Shown here: positions 22,546 through 37,047 of the stretch, piece after piece
Layout of the letters: each line of letters opens with the position of its first letter
How positions within the stretch are numbered: position 1 is the stretch's first letter
NCBI GenBank assembly: GCA_013396995.1
Contig: VWZP01010941.1
Span: 1,917,074-1,981,073 of the forward strand
DNA: 64,000 bases
Direction: 5' to 3'
Origin: Dicaeum eximium
Taxonomy: Eukaryota; Chordata; Aves; Passeriformes; Dicaeidae
The notes under the pieces: generated by a model
Database searches by the model: none
What the model saw: the letters and a program-made list of their open reading frames with translations, nothing else
Told to the model about the DNA's origin: nothing
Made by a program: the position numbers and the translations under genes

Positions 22546-25500
22546 AGGTTTTGTTGATTCGGTTTTTTCCCCCAGTAGACTTGGCCCTTTTCAGAGCTCT
22601 CTGTAAAAAGAAAAAAAACAAACAACTCCAACCCCCGGAAAACCCGCACTTCATCTTGCAACAAAACGTCGGAGCAGACCTGTGTACATTTCAGCAGTTC
22701 AAAAGGAGAAGGAGTTAAAAATATAAAATCTTTTTTTTGTTGTTTGTTTTGTATTCCTAATTTTTAAGCCTATCTCATTTGTATGAAAAAGATTTGTAGG
22801 GAGGCGAAGCAGAGAGGAGGAGGATCAACTTGTTTTGGTTTTTTTCTGTCAGCAGTCCTGATATGAAGACTATCCATTTAAATTTCATGGATTGTTTTTC
22901 CCCTGTTGTTTTAATAGGGCTAACTACAAAACCTTTGTACTTGAGTATCTTTGCTTTGCCTTTTAAGCATTATTTAATCGACTCAAATGTTTCCTTAGGC
23001 ATAGAGATACTACAAAGATTTCTTAGCTAGTACAACTGAAAAGAATCGAAAATAATCAGAAGTTAAAAAAAGAATTTCCCAGGATTTGGTCTCATATACT
23101 TCTGTATCTGAACAGCAATAGAAGAGAATATCCCCAGGTTCCTAGTCTTTAATACCAAGGGTTCATTTTATAAAACAGTTTTTAAGATGGGTTATAATTT
23201 GCTTCTTTAACAAAGGATATGTATTGTTTCTATTTGTCATTTTGAAGTGCCATATGGTGGCAGATACTAATCCACAATATGTTGCCACAGTTCTCTCTGA
23301 GCTCTTCTGAAAAAAACATAATTACACAAATGGAGACTTGACCTTTCATTCAGCTTTAATGGACTGTTTTCTGAGCACATTTCTAATCAAAGAGAATTGC
23401 ATGAAATGTTACTGTCTAGGTTGGCCACATACATCTTGTCTGGGAAGGGAAAAACCTTCAGGCCAGCATCGGGTTGTTCACCAGCTCCTCATTCAGCACA
23501 CAGAATAATGACATCTTGATTCTCACAAGGGGGCTCTAGAAATATCTTTGATGTTAAGCAAAACAAAGATTTGAAATGTAAAAACTGTGTTGATATCCCT
23601 CTCCTCTGGGCAATGATGCATAAGCAAAGATAGCCCATCTCTGACACGCTTCTCATCCTATGGGAATATCCCCACACAATAGAGCGGAATGTACCAGATA
23701 AAGCTTGGATCTGCATTTTAGTCTTCTTTTCCCTTAAATTTTGTAAGGCTTGAAATCTTAGACACTGCTTTGGCTGCATCCAGCAAGCTAAGAGCTCATG
23801 ATTTGCACTCACATTCCCAAACTACCTGGGCCTCCATCACTGTGCATCTCCAGGTCAAGAATTACGTTTCAGTCTCTCAGCGACTTAATGTAATTCTGGT
23901 TTTAATATATCAAAAGAATCTAAGCTCCTGGAGGTATATATGGGGCAAATCTAGGTGGACTTCCTGTACATGTCTCCTTTTTATTTAATAAAAAATGGAA
24001 AGGGTTTGTGCAGGGCCAAAGCAGGTGTGTGCAGGCACAGTTCACAAGTTCAACAACTCAAGGTCAGTTGTTTCCCACCGAAATGGTTGATAATGTTGAC
24101 AATGTGTGAACAATAGAACGTAAGGTTCATTGTTTTGCATAATTTTTTTTGGCACATGCATTACCCTTTTGGTCTGGAATTTGATAACCCCTGAAACAGT
24201 TTTCTGTCTGGAACGCAGGATTGCTATCTTAGGATATTTCCTGAGGTATTTGTTGCTGAAAGTATGTGTTGCTTGCAGCCATTTTGATAAGGCAGGAAAG
24301 CAATAGAAGTCCTATCTTTAAAACTCGTCCCACTGGGGAATCTTGAGTTTGTGAATATGGTGACTGATTATATGCATCACAAAACAAAAATGCATAATTG
24401 AACAGCAGCAACTGTCTGAAAATAATCTACTATTTCAAACAGTTGAAGGCTCCAGTGTGACAAGTCACCAAGTATTTAAACTCTCTTCCCATCATCAGTC
24501 TACATGCTAGCTTGATAAGAGGTATTAGCTATGAATACATGAAAGAATCGTTTTTATTCCTCCCATGCCCCACCTTTAAGTATGCCTAGAGTCATGTTTG
24601 ATGGGGCACAACATGATGTCATCAGGCCCTTGTATACTACCTGTTTGGTTTACTTTTTTTTTCTCAGTATTAAAGGTTTAAAACTTCTGGGAACAAAAAG
24701 ATGATTCAGGGTAGATTAGGCTTGTCTTTTGACTTTGGTGATGCAAATTTACTTGCATAATTTAACTCAATAATGTTTTCCTTGATAATGCATGTGGACT
24801 GGGAAATGGACAAGTAAAGAATGTATCATTTTTCCTGAATTTTATTCCAAATTTCTTATTTCTGTTGAACAAATTTTTCAGTTGTATTCAGATTTTGGTA
24901 AATCCATATATGATGTTTGCTTTGGATTTTGCAAAACAGAGCTACTCATTCCAAGTTATGAAAAATTAGTACATTCATAATTTCTAATGTATAAGAAATA
25001 GTTAACATCCAACTTGTTGGCTAAAGGAAGCAAGCCTGGGGGCATATTTAATTGACTCAGAGTCAGACATATTTCTCCTGTGGGCAGAGAGGTAACTTTT
25101 CTGAGACACAGAAGTCTCTCTCATTTGTATCTTGTGCCAGAGATCTTTAAGCCTCATGAAAACCTTCCTCTCTGGAGCATTCTTCCTTCCACTACTGTAT
25201 TTCCTCTTAACAAGGTATTGCTCTTCTCTGTTAATGTTAATGAGAGTACTAAAACCTCTTAATAAGAAAATGTTTGAATTAATAAAGACAATGCCTTTGC
25301 TATTCAGGATCAGCCTGATTCCTTGTGCAGAGATTTCTATGGACAGTTTTACAAATACCTATATTTGGCCTGGCCAGGGCTCTCTGGAAATTCTACAATT
25401 TCAGGGAACAGCATAAATACTCTAGTCAGGTTATTTGGGAAGATAACACAGTAAAACTTTTTACCAGTATATTATCTCAATCTAAAAATGTTGACACCTG

Positions 25501-27182
25501 AACAGAGCAAGTGCTGCTACATTCATTTATAATGAATTAACTAGGCTTGCCTGAGCTTTTGAAGGTTATGTGACTGCATTTATTGATCTCATTTCACTGG
25601 TATCAATAAGAGCTGAAGTTTCTTGTTACCCCAAAAGGCCATTCATGCCATTGTCTCCCAGATTCAATTGAAGCTTTTTCTTTGATCTGGAAAGCTAAAA
25701 AATCTGCATGAATCCTTAGAAGAAGCTCTGTCTGATATGGTTGCTCTATTATTGTCAGTGGAGGGACATAAGCCATAGCCCTATTACTAGTTCTGGGAGA
25801 AATGAAGTCTGGTTAGCAATGGATTTGTCCTTAATAGTCTGCATTTCTCCATTGATTTTGCTCCACATTCCCCATGTCCCTTAAAAACCTTCATACACTC
25901 TGATATCCCTATGTCCTCTGTCTTTTTTCACACTGCCCCTATGCCTCTCTTGCCTATCCCATGTATATTCCAGAGAGATTTTCTACTGTGGCAACTGAAG
26001 TTAAGGTGGCTTCACAACTCCTTCACATGTTCTCTACCACCTTTTTCCTGTTTGATGATCCAAAGAAAACATACTTTGGCTAGTTTAAAGGTATGTGTAG
26101 ACTTCTGGTCCAGTTAATAAATGTGTACCCACTCACTGTTTGCTGCTTCCTCCCTCTGAGTAAACTGAACATAAAAGAGACAATTTAAACTGCTCCTGCC
26201 TTTCCTTCATTTAAAGTTCTAGTAGGGGCTCTCTCCTATTACCTGGCTGTTGAGCTCCATGAAACTCATGCCTATATTTGAGACCTTTGTTTTTCCGTGA
26301 AATTAGTTTTGAATTACCCAGTAAAAATTAATGGAGGTAGACAACAAGCATGCAAACAAGCAGTGTGTCTGTGGTCACATGAGCTTTGTTTGCACTGGGA
26401 CATTAGGCTTACACAAAGATAAGTGGGAAGATGGAGGCAGTGATTTACTCCCCTGTGGACACCTTTGCCAATTTTCAGGACCAGTTATGAGGCGGATTGC
26501 TGGTTTCCCCTTTGGTCACAGACATAGATGGGCAGAGGGGAGGCAGCATCAAAACTGTTGGAGGCTTTTATTGAATTTTGTTTTACATATCTTTCTTGTT
26601 CTTGTTTGATCATATGAGAGGAGTCAGTCACTTGCTTTTTAAGAGGTTGTCTTGGTACCTGGAGAACTGGAGGTGCCTGTATTTTATGTGTTAGTACTAA
26701 AAAATAAATCAGAGGTGAGGACAGAAGCAAAGTATGCAGGGGGACATTGTGTAACAGAAAACTATGGGAAGAGATTTGGAGAAGTCTGGGTTGCCAGCTA
26801 ATGGGGAGGAGAGGAAAGAAAAGAGCAGCCTGACCTTTCTGTGGTGCCCTTATAAGAGGTCAGAGGAATGAAACAATAATGGCAGCCTTCAGTCTCGAAA
26901 AGGGCAGCAGGAAGAGAAGGGCAGCAGCAGAACTCAGCTACTGCTGTATAGTCGATTAACATTTGCTGCTCACAATCCCATAATTTTTCACTGAGTAGGA
27001 GCCAGGATAAAAGCCATCCTACTTAGTGTCCATTTTGCAAAGTGAAATCTAATCAGTTAAATGTTTAAAAGTTAATGAAGAATACGCAATGTCAGAAAAT
27101 ATGTTCTAGTGTAAGTGCAGGCCTCTCATGCAAGCCCTCGTGCTGCTGTAAACTCTGATTACGTAAATAACACCTCAGTGGC
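22546..27182. other. Intergenic, no gene recognised
   Basis: AT-rich sequence downstream of the GC island. No coding exon, RNA gene or transposon was recognised. Open frames up to about 107 codons on either strand lack any family motif. Confidence 0.55.
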
Positions 27183-27199
27183 TATATATATATATATAT
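27183..27199. repeat. (TA)8 microsatellite
   Basis: An uninterrupted 17-nt alternating TA tract. Confidence 0.95.
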
Positions 27200-30100
27200 G
27201 TAAAAGGCCATTTGGCAAAGGGCCAGGAGGATACCATGCAAAAATGTCCAGTCATCATTTTAGGGGTTCAGCCCCGGTGTTAATGAAGGCACATAGACAC
27301 ATACGTGAAAGGATCTTAGCAATGTCTGGAGTTTGTGTGTCATTCACATCTGTAACTGCAGGATGCTGGACAATAAACCTGAGGTGTTTTATCTGGGCGT
27401 GTGGGATGCATGCACTGCTTTGCTTTATACATAGGTGCAGTCTAGCTTGAAATACTTACCCGATAAATCAAGGGGGAAAAAACACCTGAGAATTGTTTGA
27501 TGAGCTTCAGATATCACTGGAATTCCTGAGTGGTCCAGTTGAAAGTGCATTTATTTAACAGGTAAATACCTGATGCTTGAATACAGATGTTGGAATATTA
27601 CATTTTGAGGGATCTAATATCTCCAGATGAAAATTTTTCCAATAGGACTAAAATTCAATATTACGTAATATAATATTTTGCCCCTACACGGTGAAATTTT
27701 GGCACATTCATCTCTGGAAGAGTTTCCAGGAATTATTATGCTTCCCCAGGAGATGCATCAGAAATGAGAAAAAAAAAATCTTTGAATCAGACAAAGAAAA
27801 ACCTATTAAAAAGAAGTATTGGATGCAATATTACCACAGAGAACAAGGCCAGATTGTGTGTGGGAGTACATCAGAATTGCTCCATTAAAGACAAATGGAT
27901 GATCTGGACTGAGTGTTGGGTCTTACAGGGATCTTAGGTAATTTCTTTCTGAGCCTTTGTTCTTCTGTCTGAAAGCTGGTTGATTGCACCTTAACAGAAT
28001 CTAAATATTATAATTTAAAATGTGTCCTCTTTTTACAATAAATATGCATGAAAATTAATTTCAAACTCCAGTTTGTCAAGATCTAAATACAAGTAGTATC
28101 CAGCTAGGATACAGGCAAAGCACAAAGCCTTTTCTTATTATATAGTTATCAGAAGCTATTTCAAAAACTACAGTAGAAAAGACATTCTTTGCTATTTTGA
28201 TCTATGAGTAATTATATAAAATATAAGGGATTTTTTAGAGGAAGCTACAGAATGATAAATCTGTGAGTTGAAGAGAAAGGAACAAAAGGTTGTAGTTGGA
28301 AAAATGGTATTTTTTCTTGAAGAAAAAATGTGAAAGAAAAATCAACTTCCAGGAAAGGAGCTAGATGTGATTAGAAGAAAGATATAAAAGTGATCCCTAA
28401 AGAGTGAAAAGTAAAAACTCTTAGAAGAGGTGGCTGAGAAGTAGTGAAAGAATCAACTACCAGACCTCTCTGGAAGAGTTATTCTTCAGCAAAATGCTGA
28501 AGAAAAATGAGTATATGGAGATTTGGTGTGTAGTATGTATTCAGGCTCAGATAAATATTCACATTTCACAGCCTTTGCAAGAGTTGCTCCTGTGATTATT
28601 TTAACATTAACCTGCTGATCACCTGTAAAACCTGTCACTGTATTTCCTACTCTCTGTACTGGGTTGCTTTGTTTTGGGTTTTTACTGGCAGATGCAGTTA
28701 GTGTGAAAATCCTGGTGGATTAATTAGGAATACTTCTTACTTCAAGTATGGTTGAGTGGATTTGCCACTATGAGAGAATCGTAGGACTAATTTTGATTCA
28801 AATTTCATACCTTTTTACCTAAGTAGTGCATCGGAATCAGACCATCTGCTGTGAGGTGGAGTCCAGGAAGGGTTCAGTGAGATAACAAAATTAGGATGTT
28901 TGCATTCCCACCAGTCCTTTACCCCAGTGCAATTTCCTGTATCTTTGAAAGGCTTCCACAGCCAGGGTTTGCCAAAAGAACTGGTCCTGGTGCTGGGCCA
29001 GCAGTGAGCAGGGATTAGGCCATGCTGTGGAAACTGAAAGCAGCACAGAACTACTCCCCACTGCTCCCAGGTGAGTTAAATAAGAGCAGGATTAAGCCAT
29101 GTATGTGGGATGGCTGCAGGTGTTCCTTCACATCTCAACACCTAGAAATTTTTCTAAGGTCTTTATGCACCTAAGGAGCAGTAATGCTAGGTCTGTGATA
29201 TTGGATGGAAAACCAGTTTGAAAGCTTCCAGAAATCACTGAACAGTTAAAAGAGTCCCTTTCTCCCTTTTAGGGGGCTCTGGAGAAGTCTGTAAGTACTG
29301 CAAATGTCTCTGCCCCCTACCTTATGTTAGACTGGTTTTGCTAAGAAAACAGATTTTCTGAACACATTTTTAGTTTTAAAGATTTTGTCAGGTTTGGAGT
29401 TTTTTGTGTGTCTTAATGGCACAGTTTACAAAGACTGGTAGGACACTAGTTACAGTCACCTGACATTTACAGCATTTCTCCTGCTCTACCAAGAAACTAT
29501 GCACTTCATTTGGGATTTTCCTCTTGGCTGGTCAAACATTTTGAACAGTTTTTATCATTTGGATGGGATATGAAATTAGGAAAGAAGCAACTCATTGGCT
29601 GAATGTGGCCACTTTTAATTCTTGAAACCACGTCCCTCCCACAAATCAGGTAAATATATTTTATTAGCACCTTTGTTGTTAAGATATTGGTATTTCTGTG
29701 GCTTCCTCATGGACTTTTTAGTGAATAATTAATGTTTGAATGGTGTGAATGGATGCCTAATCACATGGTATTATTCCTGTTCCTTGAGTGGATGCCCACA
29801 ATGCTTTTAATCAGAAAATTAGTTTTGGTAGGGCCTGTTAGGCAATTACTGCCTTTAAAAAAAGGAGAGATGGCTCTATAAAGGGGAAGGGCACAATATT
29901 CTGTTTCTGTTCCTGAATATTGCACTTGAAATAGCAAGGACTGCCTGCCTATCTCACTGTTAGCTTTTAGTATTTGTATTTAAGTTATCTTTAGTTTTTC
30001 TCTCTTCAGTGCCCTTCCATGCTCCTCTTAGCCTTACTCCTTACAGAGAATTTCAGAGATGAAGGTATAAATTTTCTGACATAAGGTCTATTTGTGTGTG

Positions 30101-33100
30101 ACTACACTTAGAAGGGGTCCATGAACATTGGTGTGAATGAGATAGGTCTGTACAGACATTGAACTGCTCCTCAGAAGATGAAAACAAAAAGCCATTTTTC
30201 CTTATCCTCAGTCTCTAAGGCAGATTGAGCACGCTCAGAATAGCCATGGCAAGAGTATTTCTAAAATCTTTTAAGAACAGGTGATTAATTCATGAGGGCA
30301 GATTCTCAATTGGTGTAAACTACACATTTCATTCATTAATCTTGCCATGCTGATTTTCACTGAGAACCATCTCCATAATTTTCAGAATATCATCCTACAT
30401 GCTTCTTGCCCAGAGTGCTGTCTCTCAGGACAGTCAGATATGATGACAATGGATATGGTATAAATGGGCAGAGACAGATCTCTGAAGGGATCATTTTGAA
30501 AGAGCCAGATGGCAACAACCACATTTATTTTTTTCCCAGTGTCAAAAATATGCTTTGCAGTAGGGTTGTGCTTTTTCATTCCAAATGAACCCAACCAAAA
30601 CCCCATGTATCTTTTTCCATGTATATTTCAGTTCCTTAGGGAGACATCTCTTGGCACAATTATACAAAGTCCAAGCCTCATTTTACTGATTTACCATCCA
30701 GGAAATGCAGTGACATAACCAGATTGCTTATAATTGTGGTTTTTTAATTGGCTTCCTGAAACATTAAAAAAGAAACAGTGAAAAGCACAGTTGCTGATAC
30801 AGTGTCCCATGCATACCACTGCTTTGCATGAATAAGCCTCTGATTAATTCTGAGATCCCTTAAAACACATCTTAGTCATCCTGAAATCTGAACAACTTTT
30901 CTGTGTTCAAATTAACATCCACATCACTCACTTATTACTTTGCTCTTGATATTTCTTCCACTTGTCTGCCAATTTTTTCCTTTTCTATCAGCTGGTAGAA
31001 GCTCATACCTTCTCCTTGATAGTTCTGTGCATAGGAGACAGTAGCTTTCAGATAAATAAAATCTATTTCTCTTCCCTTACTGTGTCTATAGCCAGCTGAA
31101 AACTCTTCTGTCTGTAGTGGAGGTAACACTCTGCTATCCAGAGCAGGTGTTCTTTTGGCACTAAGCAGCATGCTCGAGTCAAAAACTCATTAACTGAGGT
31201 GTAAGCACGCTGTATAAAATTCTGGATTCTGGATTTTTAAACTTCATACCAGACGTGGGACCATACGTGTGCCTTTTCTGCTTTTGCCAAGTTTTTATTA
31301 ATGATCATTAAGAAGTACAGTTAGATCCAGCATTTTTCAGCCTCAGTCTTCACTGGCTTGTTAAGCATTTTTTACATAACAAGAATTGCTATTTATAACA
31401 TAATAATACAGAAGGGGAGAACTTCCAGAGGACAAGTTCCCACTGAAGCTCAGCTCCTGTTCAGAGGAGGGAGGAGATAAACCCAGATTCCTTTCACCTG
31501 TCCCCCTTGGTGGTTATTGACACTGACCCTAAGGTGAGGCTACCTGGCAATCATGCAGGCAGGGCTTTGCTTCGGGGTTCCTCTCACCCAGTCTCTGCTG
31601 TTGGAGGTGCCTCTGCCTGATCTAGAAAGTGTTTTGGAGGCTGTAATCCTGTTGGGCTGTTTGCTTCTCCCTACTCCCCGCTGAGTTCACATTCCCCGTT
31701 CATGAGGAGCTGCATGGGCAGCAGAGAGATGCTCAAGGCAGAGGAGCCAGGAGGGCTCAGGGCTGGCAGGTGCAGCCTCAGCCCGTGCTGTTCTCAGGCT
31801 CAGACTGAGCTGTGCCCAAGGCAGACAGCCTGAGCTGGGTGGGAATTGCAGGCTCTAGAGCTGCCTTTGTGCCAGCTCTGTCAGGTGATCACACTGTCAG
31901 CTACCTCATCTTTCAATATGTGATACTGGCCTCAATGTGGTAGACAGTGCACTGGGAAAACACAGGGAAATACATTTATTTTTATTTTCAAACTGTTGTC
32001 TGAATGGGGAGACAAGTGATTTTGGGATTTTTGTGTATTTTTATTTCTGCTCAGGGGAAGTTTAGGGCAGTTTTTGATCTGTCTTATGTTTGGGGACAGT
32101 AAAATAAAGGAAGCAATAAGCCTCTGTAAATACAGTTTTCTGGAGTACAGTGGCAATGATACTGATTAGTGATAAGTGCACTATTGTTCCTTGATATCTC
32201 TATGAAGTGGAGGCACAAGTATTTTGCTTCCTGGTGATCACTCACTTGAGGATAACTTTTCATAGGAATTTATGCTCAGCTGCATTCTGCCCTATTTCCT
32301 GGTATTTTTGGTAAATCAAACTGGCGCCTTCAGCACACTTGCCTTTGTACTTTGAATGGATTGTCATTTCAGAGATGACAAATCCTTTATACAAATTTGA
32401 AGGCTAAAAACTCTGTATGGCTTTTATATTCAAATTTGTTTACAGAATGATATTTGCAGATAACTCTTTAAGTCACCCTCTTTTTTCTTTTTATTCTTTT
32501 TAAAGTGATGGTGTAGTCAGTAGCTTATTCTGTGCTTGGAGGTGTGTTTCTTTTATTATGTTCATTATTCATGGTGGTTCTGTACTCATCCTGTGGGAAT
32601 CTGCTGCATTCATTAAATACCATTTCATAAAATTGATGGACTGTAGCTGGCACAAGTTTATCTATAATATTTTCAAAGAGAATATATCATGTAACCAGCT
32701 TGTAAGATAAGTTTATAAGTTTTAAAACATATACAGATTTATTGTGCATTTTCTGCTTGCATTGCTCCATCACCTCCATGATCAAATCCAGATGCCTCTT
32801 GGAGCTAGAATTTGATTCTATTTTGCTGCTGACATGCAGCAAGCCCTCTTTAGGATTTCCTCTGCTGTGTGACCTTATACATTCTTCTAGAAAAATACAA
32901 AGCTTTCAATTCTTGTAATTATGGCCTTCTAACTTAATTCCTTCCACTAGTTCTAACAAGAGAAACTTCTTAATTTTCTCTATCAAATACTTGTGATGCA
33001 ATTTCAGTGCTGCACACTCATGTCTCTATGCAGGCATTGTTTATGGTGCAAAGGTGAATGAACACTACAACATAGAGAAAAATTACAAAGAATTTTGAGA

Positions 33101-36100
33101 AACCCCAGGGTTTCAGTTTTGTATACGCATAAAGGGAAGAATTACTGTTGTTGTTATGATGGTCTAAGAACACAGATAAGGCAAGGTTTTCAGGGAAAAG
33201 TCATATATATTATTATAACAGCTATTACAATTTTTAGAGAGAAAAAACCTTCACTTGGCCTTGCACACCCAAAGCTGGGCTGTTTATCCTTAATCTGTTC
33301 ACTTGTATAATAAAGGATATACCTCTCCCTAATGTGTCAAATTTACATTTTTCATAAAAGCTGACCTTGCTTTTGTATTCAGCAAGTAACATTTTCTCAT
33401 AGCCACCAGCTTTTTTTTTTTTTTTCTTTTGGAAAGTGTGCATTGTAATAATGGACTAAGAGCTACGTAGCAAGGAGATTGTTATTATAGTGGACAACAC
33501 AAACATGATGGCTTCTGCACTCATAGCTGTGAAAGTAAATTGCAGATGGTGGGAAGTGCTGTGGTCATCTGATTACTTTAATGTGGTAATACATTAGCTT
33601 AATGTATTGAAGGTCAGGAAGTGTACATCTGAGTGGCACTAAACTGGAAATCTGCAGAATATAACAGAAACCAGCAACAAGTATCATAATTGATAATCAT
33701 TAAGAAATTAATTTAGCCAAAGAGAACTATTTCTGAGCAGAAGTGAAGAGCAGAGGGCTATAGACGTATATGCAATTTTACAATCGCCTTGTCTCAGGGA
33801 ATGTTTTATTTGCCAAGTGCCACTCTTCCTGCAGACACAGTTACAATAATTTCTCCTTATGCACATTGGTCACAGAAGCCTATCCATTAAGAATCAGAAA
33901 TACAGAAAATTCAGGATCAGAGCAGATTCTTGAACACCAATGGTTTGTAATTTGGTTGTTTGTAAGAATTCTCATTTCATCCAGATTATTTTGTTGGTCA
34001 GGCTTTTAGATCTAGAAATATGCTGTGGATTCTGTGAGCATACAAATCTACATGACATTTCACAAATCTGTTAGGCTGTTCTTTGCTGGATTGGTTTTGT
34101 TAAGCTGTTCATTAAGAGATGTAAGAATATATAAAGCAAAGTACAAGACAATTAATTTGCTTTGCCCTGATCTGCTGATGCACTGAAAGACATGACAGAA
34201 CCAGAAAGCCTGATAACTTCAGTCTGTTCCTGGGTTGGTACTGAGGCAATAATCACAAACCATGTTTGGCAAAGCATTTCTTAATCCTAGGGACTTTTTT
34301 TTCTCAAAGACTTTAGAGCACTGAAAATCTGAAGACAAGAAAAGTCTTTTTAATCGATCTTGCTTCACCTTTAATTCTCATTCTACTTAGCAACCTTGGT
34401 CCAGATAGATCCCTCCTGCCTTTTCTTCTTCCAGCTAGTTCTGCTTCCTAGTTGCAATAAAATGGCTCTCACTTTTCAGACAGCTCCTCAAACACAGTGT
34501 TTAGGTAGACAAACTGCAGCTTTCAGAGCAAGTAATGGGAAAATTTCACTTCTTTCCTATGCAAGTTACTTTCTGAAGTCCGTTGCAAGACTTTACTGCT
34601 TGGAAACTCTCTTTCATTGAGGGTGAGCCATACACAGCTGAGGTCCCACAATGACTCTCAAGTTTGTAGTGGTTTACATGGTTTCTCTCTCCTGTCACTG
34701 TACGGATGGTTTAGTCCTAAATGGAGCTTGTAATGCAACAAGCCAATGACAAAACATTTGCCTTTAGCTTTCACTACAGAGCTATCATCTTTCAAAATGG
34801 ACAAGTCAGAAATACTGATCTCCAATGGCAAAGCATTCCTGAATGCTTTCCTCAGTTAGCAATGCTTTTACTGAATTTCATTTTTCTACTTTAGTGACCC
34901 AGCAATAAAGAGAGCTTTAATTACTTCCATTGTAATCTGAAATATGGTGTGGCTGTCAGCAGCCTACAGGATTGCTTAGTTTATGACAGGTGAAGAGTTT
35001 TGCACTGTAAATACTGTGCAGTGCTTTCCCATGATTTACAACTACATCATATATGTATCCATGTCTAGTTCTTATGGTGCTGTTAATTTCTGAACTGATC
35101 CTGAGCTGAATAGGAGAAGCTGAGCTTCTACCTCATTAGCCATCTCTTTTTTTTTTTTCCTTATTTTTTCTTTTAGCACTCAAAAGAGCAGCACGTACAA
35201 AACAGTGGTTAGAAACATTTCACAAATACAATATAGTTATATAGTCAGTTTCCAAAACAGGATTTTTGAAGACTATATACCTGTTTTTCTTTTAATTTCT
35301 TGTCTTCAGTCAAAAGGATGGTGTATTACTGGATACTTAGTGCGTTACTTTTTGTGGTATAATGCCTCTTAGAAAGATGTGCAAGCAGCCTAAATTTGAT
35401 GGGAATATGCAAATGTCATGCAATATGACAGCCTGTGCTAGAATGGAAGAACACAGACAGTGGATCTCAGTTTTATAACAAGGTAGTTTGTTGTTTTTAA
35501 TGAGGCCATTGGGCAGAATAAAAAGGGTGTGGCTTTCCTCCCCCCCTTCATTGCAAATATATCTCTCTGATCTTCTTTATTCTCTTATCTTTGGATGAGC
35601 TAGATTATAATAGGACCCCTCAGAATAATTTGTATTTTTTGAGCCTTTTATATCTCTCTTATCTGAGAAATCATCTTTCTTCTTTTATAACAGGCTTTCT
35701 AGTGTAGCTTTCTAGCTGGCCTGTTAAACTGCTTTTTCAGATCTATTCTGTTTGTCCAGTAACTGAAAGAACCTGGTGTGTCACATTTCCCAGTAGCTCT
35801 CCAACAGGCTGAAAAGCATCCTGCCTCAGAACTGCACTCATAACTCAGTGTGCAGACATTACCACCTGCTTCCCTATTTCATCACTCATTGGCAATTACA
35901 TGACTCATGCATGCAAATTAGGGACAAACAATTCTCATGAAATTTGAGTTTACCCAAAATTTCCAAACATTTTCTGATGTTTGCAGCTGTACTTTAAGTT
36001 TGTGAAACTTTGAGAGGCATGATATGTTTTTTCTTTTAAACCACAACATCTTGGTGCTTGCTATGAAGATGCCAGTCCAGTTCTAAAGCGTAGAAGAAAT

Positions 36101-37011
36101 TTAAGGAAGTAATTATCTTGTCTTATAAATAATATAGTCTAGTTGCACTCTCAAAAAATGCAGCCGTGCATAGAATTCCCTTTTACTGTCTGAAAAAAAA
36201 TACAGACAATTATTAAAAATATGCTAATTTATTTACATATTTATTTCCCCAAAGTAGTGAGAATTCAGAGGTTTATAATTTATTTCAATTGGGAATTTGG
36301 TGCTGTAGTCTGGTGACAGAAAATGCTGAACTTCTGGTGGACCAAAGCTGAGAGATTCTGTCACACAGTCAGTGCCATTTGAGCTGTTTCCCACTCATCT
36401 TACTGAGTAGCTAATGGCAGGAATATTGTGAATATTCTGCTCATTTAAAACCTTTCTTCACTACCCACAGTGCTCTTCACAGACAAACCTTTGGATGTAT
36501 TTTTAGCCATCTTGACAGATGTATCTTGCATTGTAGAATTTCTGTCTTCCAACTTAGTAACACCTGTGTAGGTGTACACAAAGCAGCTCGGATCCAAACC
36601 ACGCCCTTAGTGTCAGAGCAGGGATCCTTGGGGTGGTCAGGGCTGTTTGATCAGCCCTGTCCTGCTTCCAGACTGAGCTGCAGTGTCTGTGTGTGCCAGC
36701 CTTGCACTGCACTGATTCACACAACTGTCTGTATTGCACTGCACTGTTGCCCCAACACAGTAAGTGGAATTCCTTTTTTTTTTTTAAGAGAATGTTTCTT
36801 TAAGAACCTCTTGGGGAAAGAGGGCAAATCCATGGTTAGCAAGCTCTCATACTCTGGTAACATTTAATTTAAAAGTTTTCTGTAGAAAGAAGATACTTGT
36901 AGACAGTCTACCACGTAATGAGACCATATTTGGAGCAGACAGATGGAGCTAAATGAACCAGGAAAACCTACAGCTCATTTAAAATGGTTTGCTGTAGCAG
37001 GAAAATAAAAC
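27200..37011. other. Intergenic, no gene recognised
   Basis: Almost 10 kb of AT-rich sequence in which I see no coding exon, RNA gene or identifiable transposon. A slightly GC-richer patch lies at about 31.5-31.9 kb. Octamer-type motifs (ATGCAAAT at about 35.4 kb) occur, but such matches are expected by chance. Confidence 0.55.
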
Positions 37012-37047
37012 AAAAAAAAAGAAAGAAAGAAAAAAAGAAAAGGGAAG
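37012..37047 (+). repeat. Purine-only (A)n/(GAAA)n tract
   Basis: A continuous purine stretch made of A9 followed by GAAA-like units. A simple repeat. Confidence 0.9.

Noticed and set aside
21672..22664. Long overlapping open frames on both strands (175 to 273 codons) in the GC-rich island
   Set aside because: At least four frames are open at once because stop codons are rare in GC-rich DNA. They run through a 19-bp minisatellite and a pentamer array whose periods do not fit codons, and no domain is recognisable.
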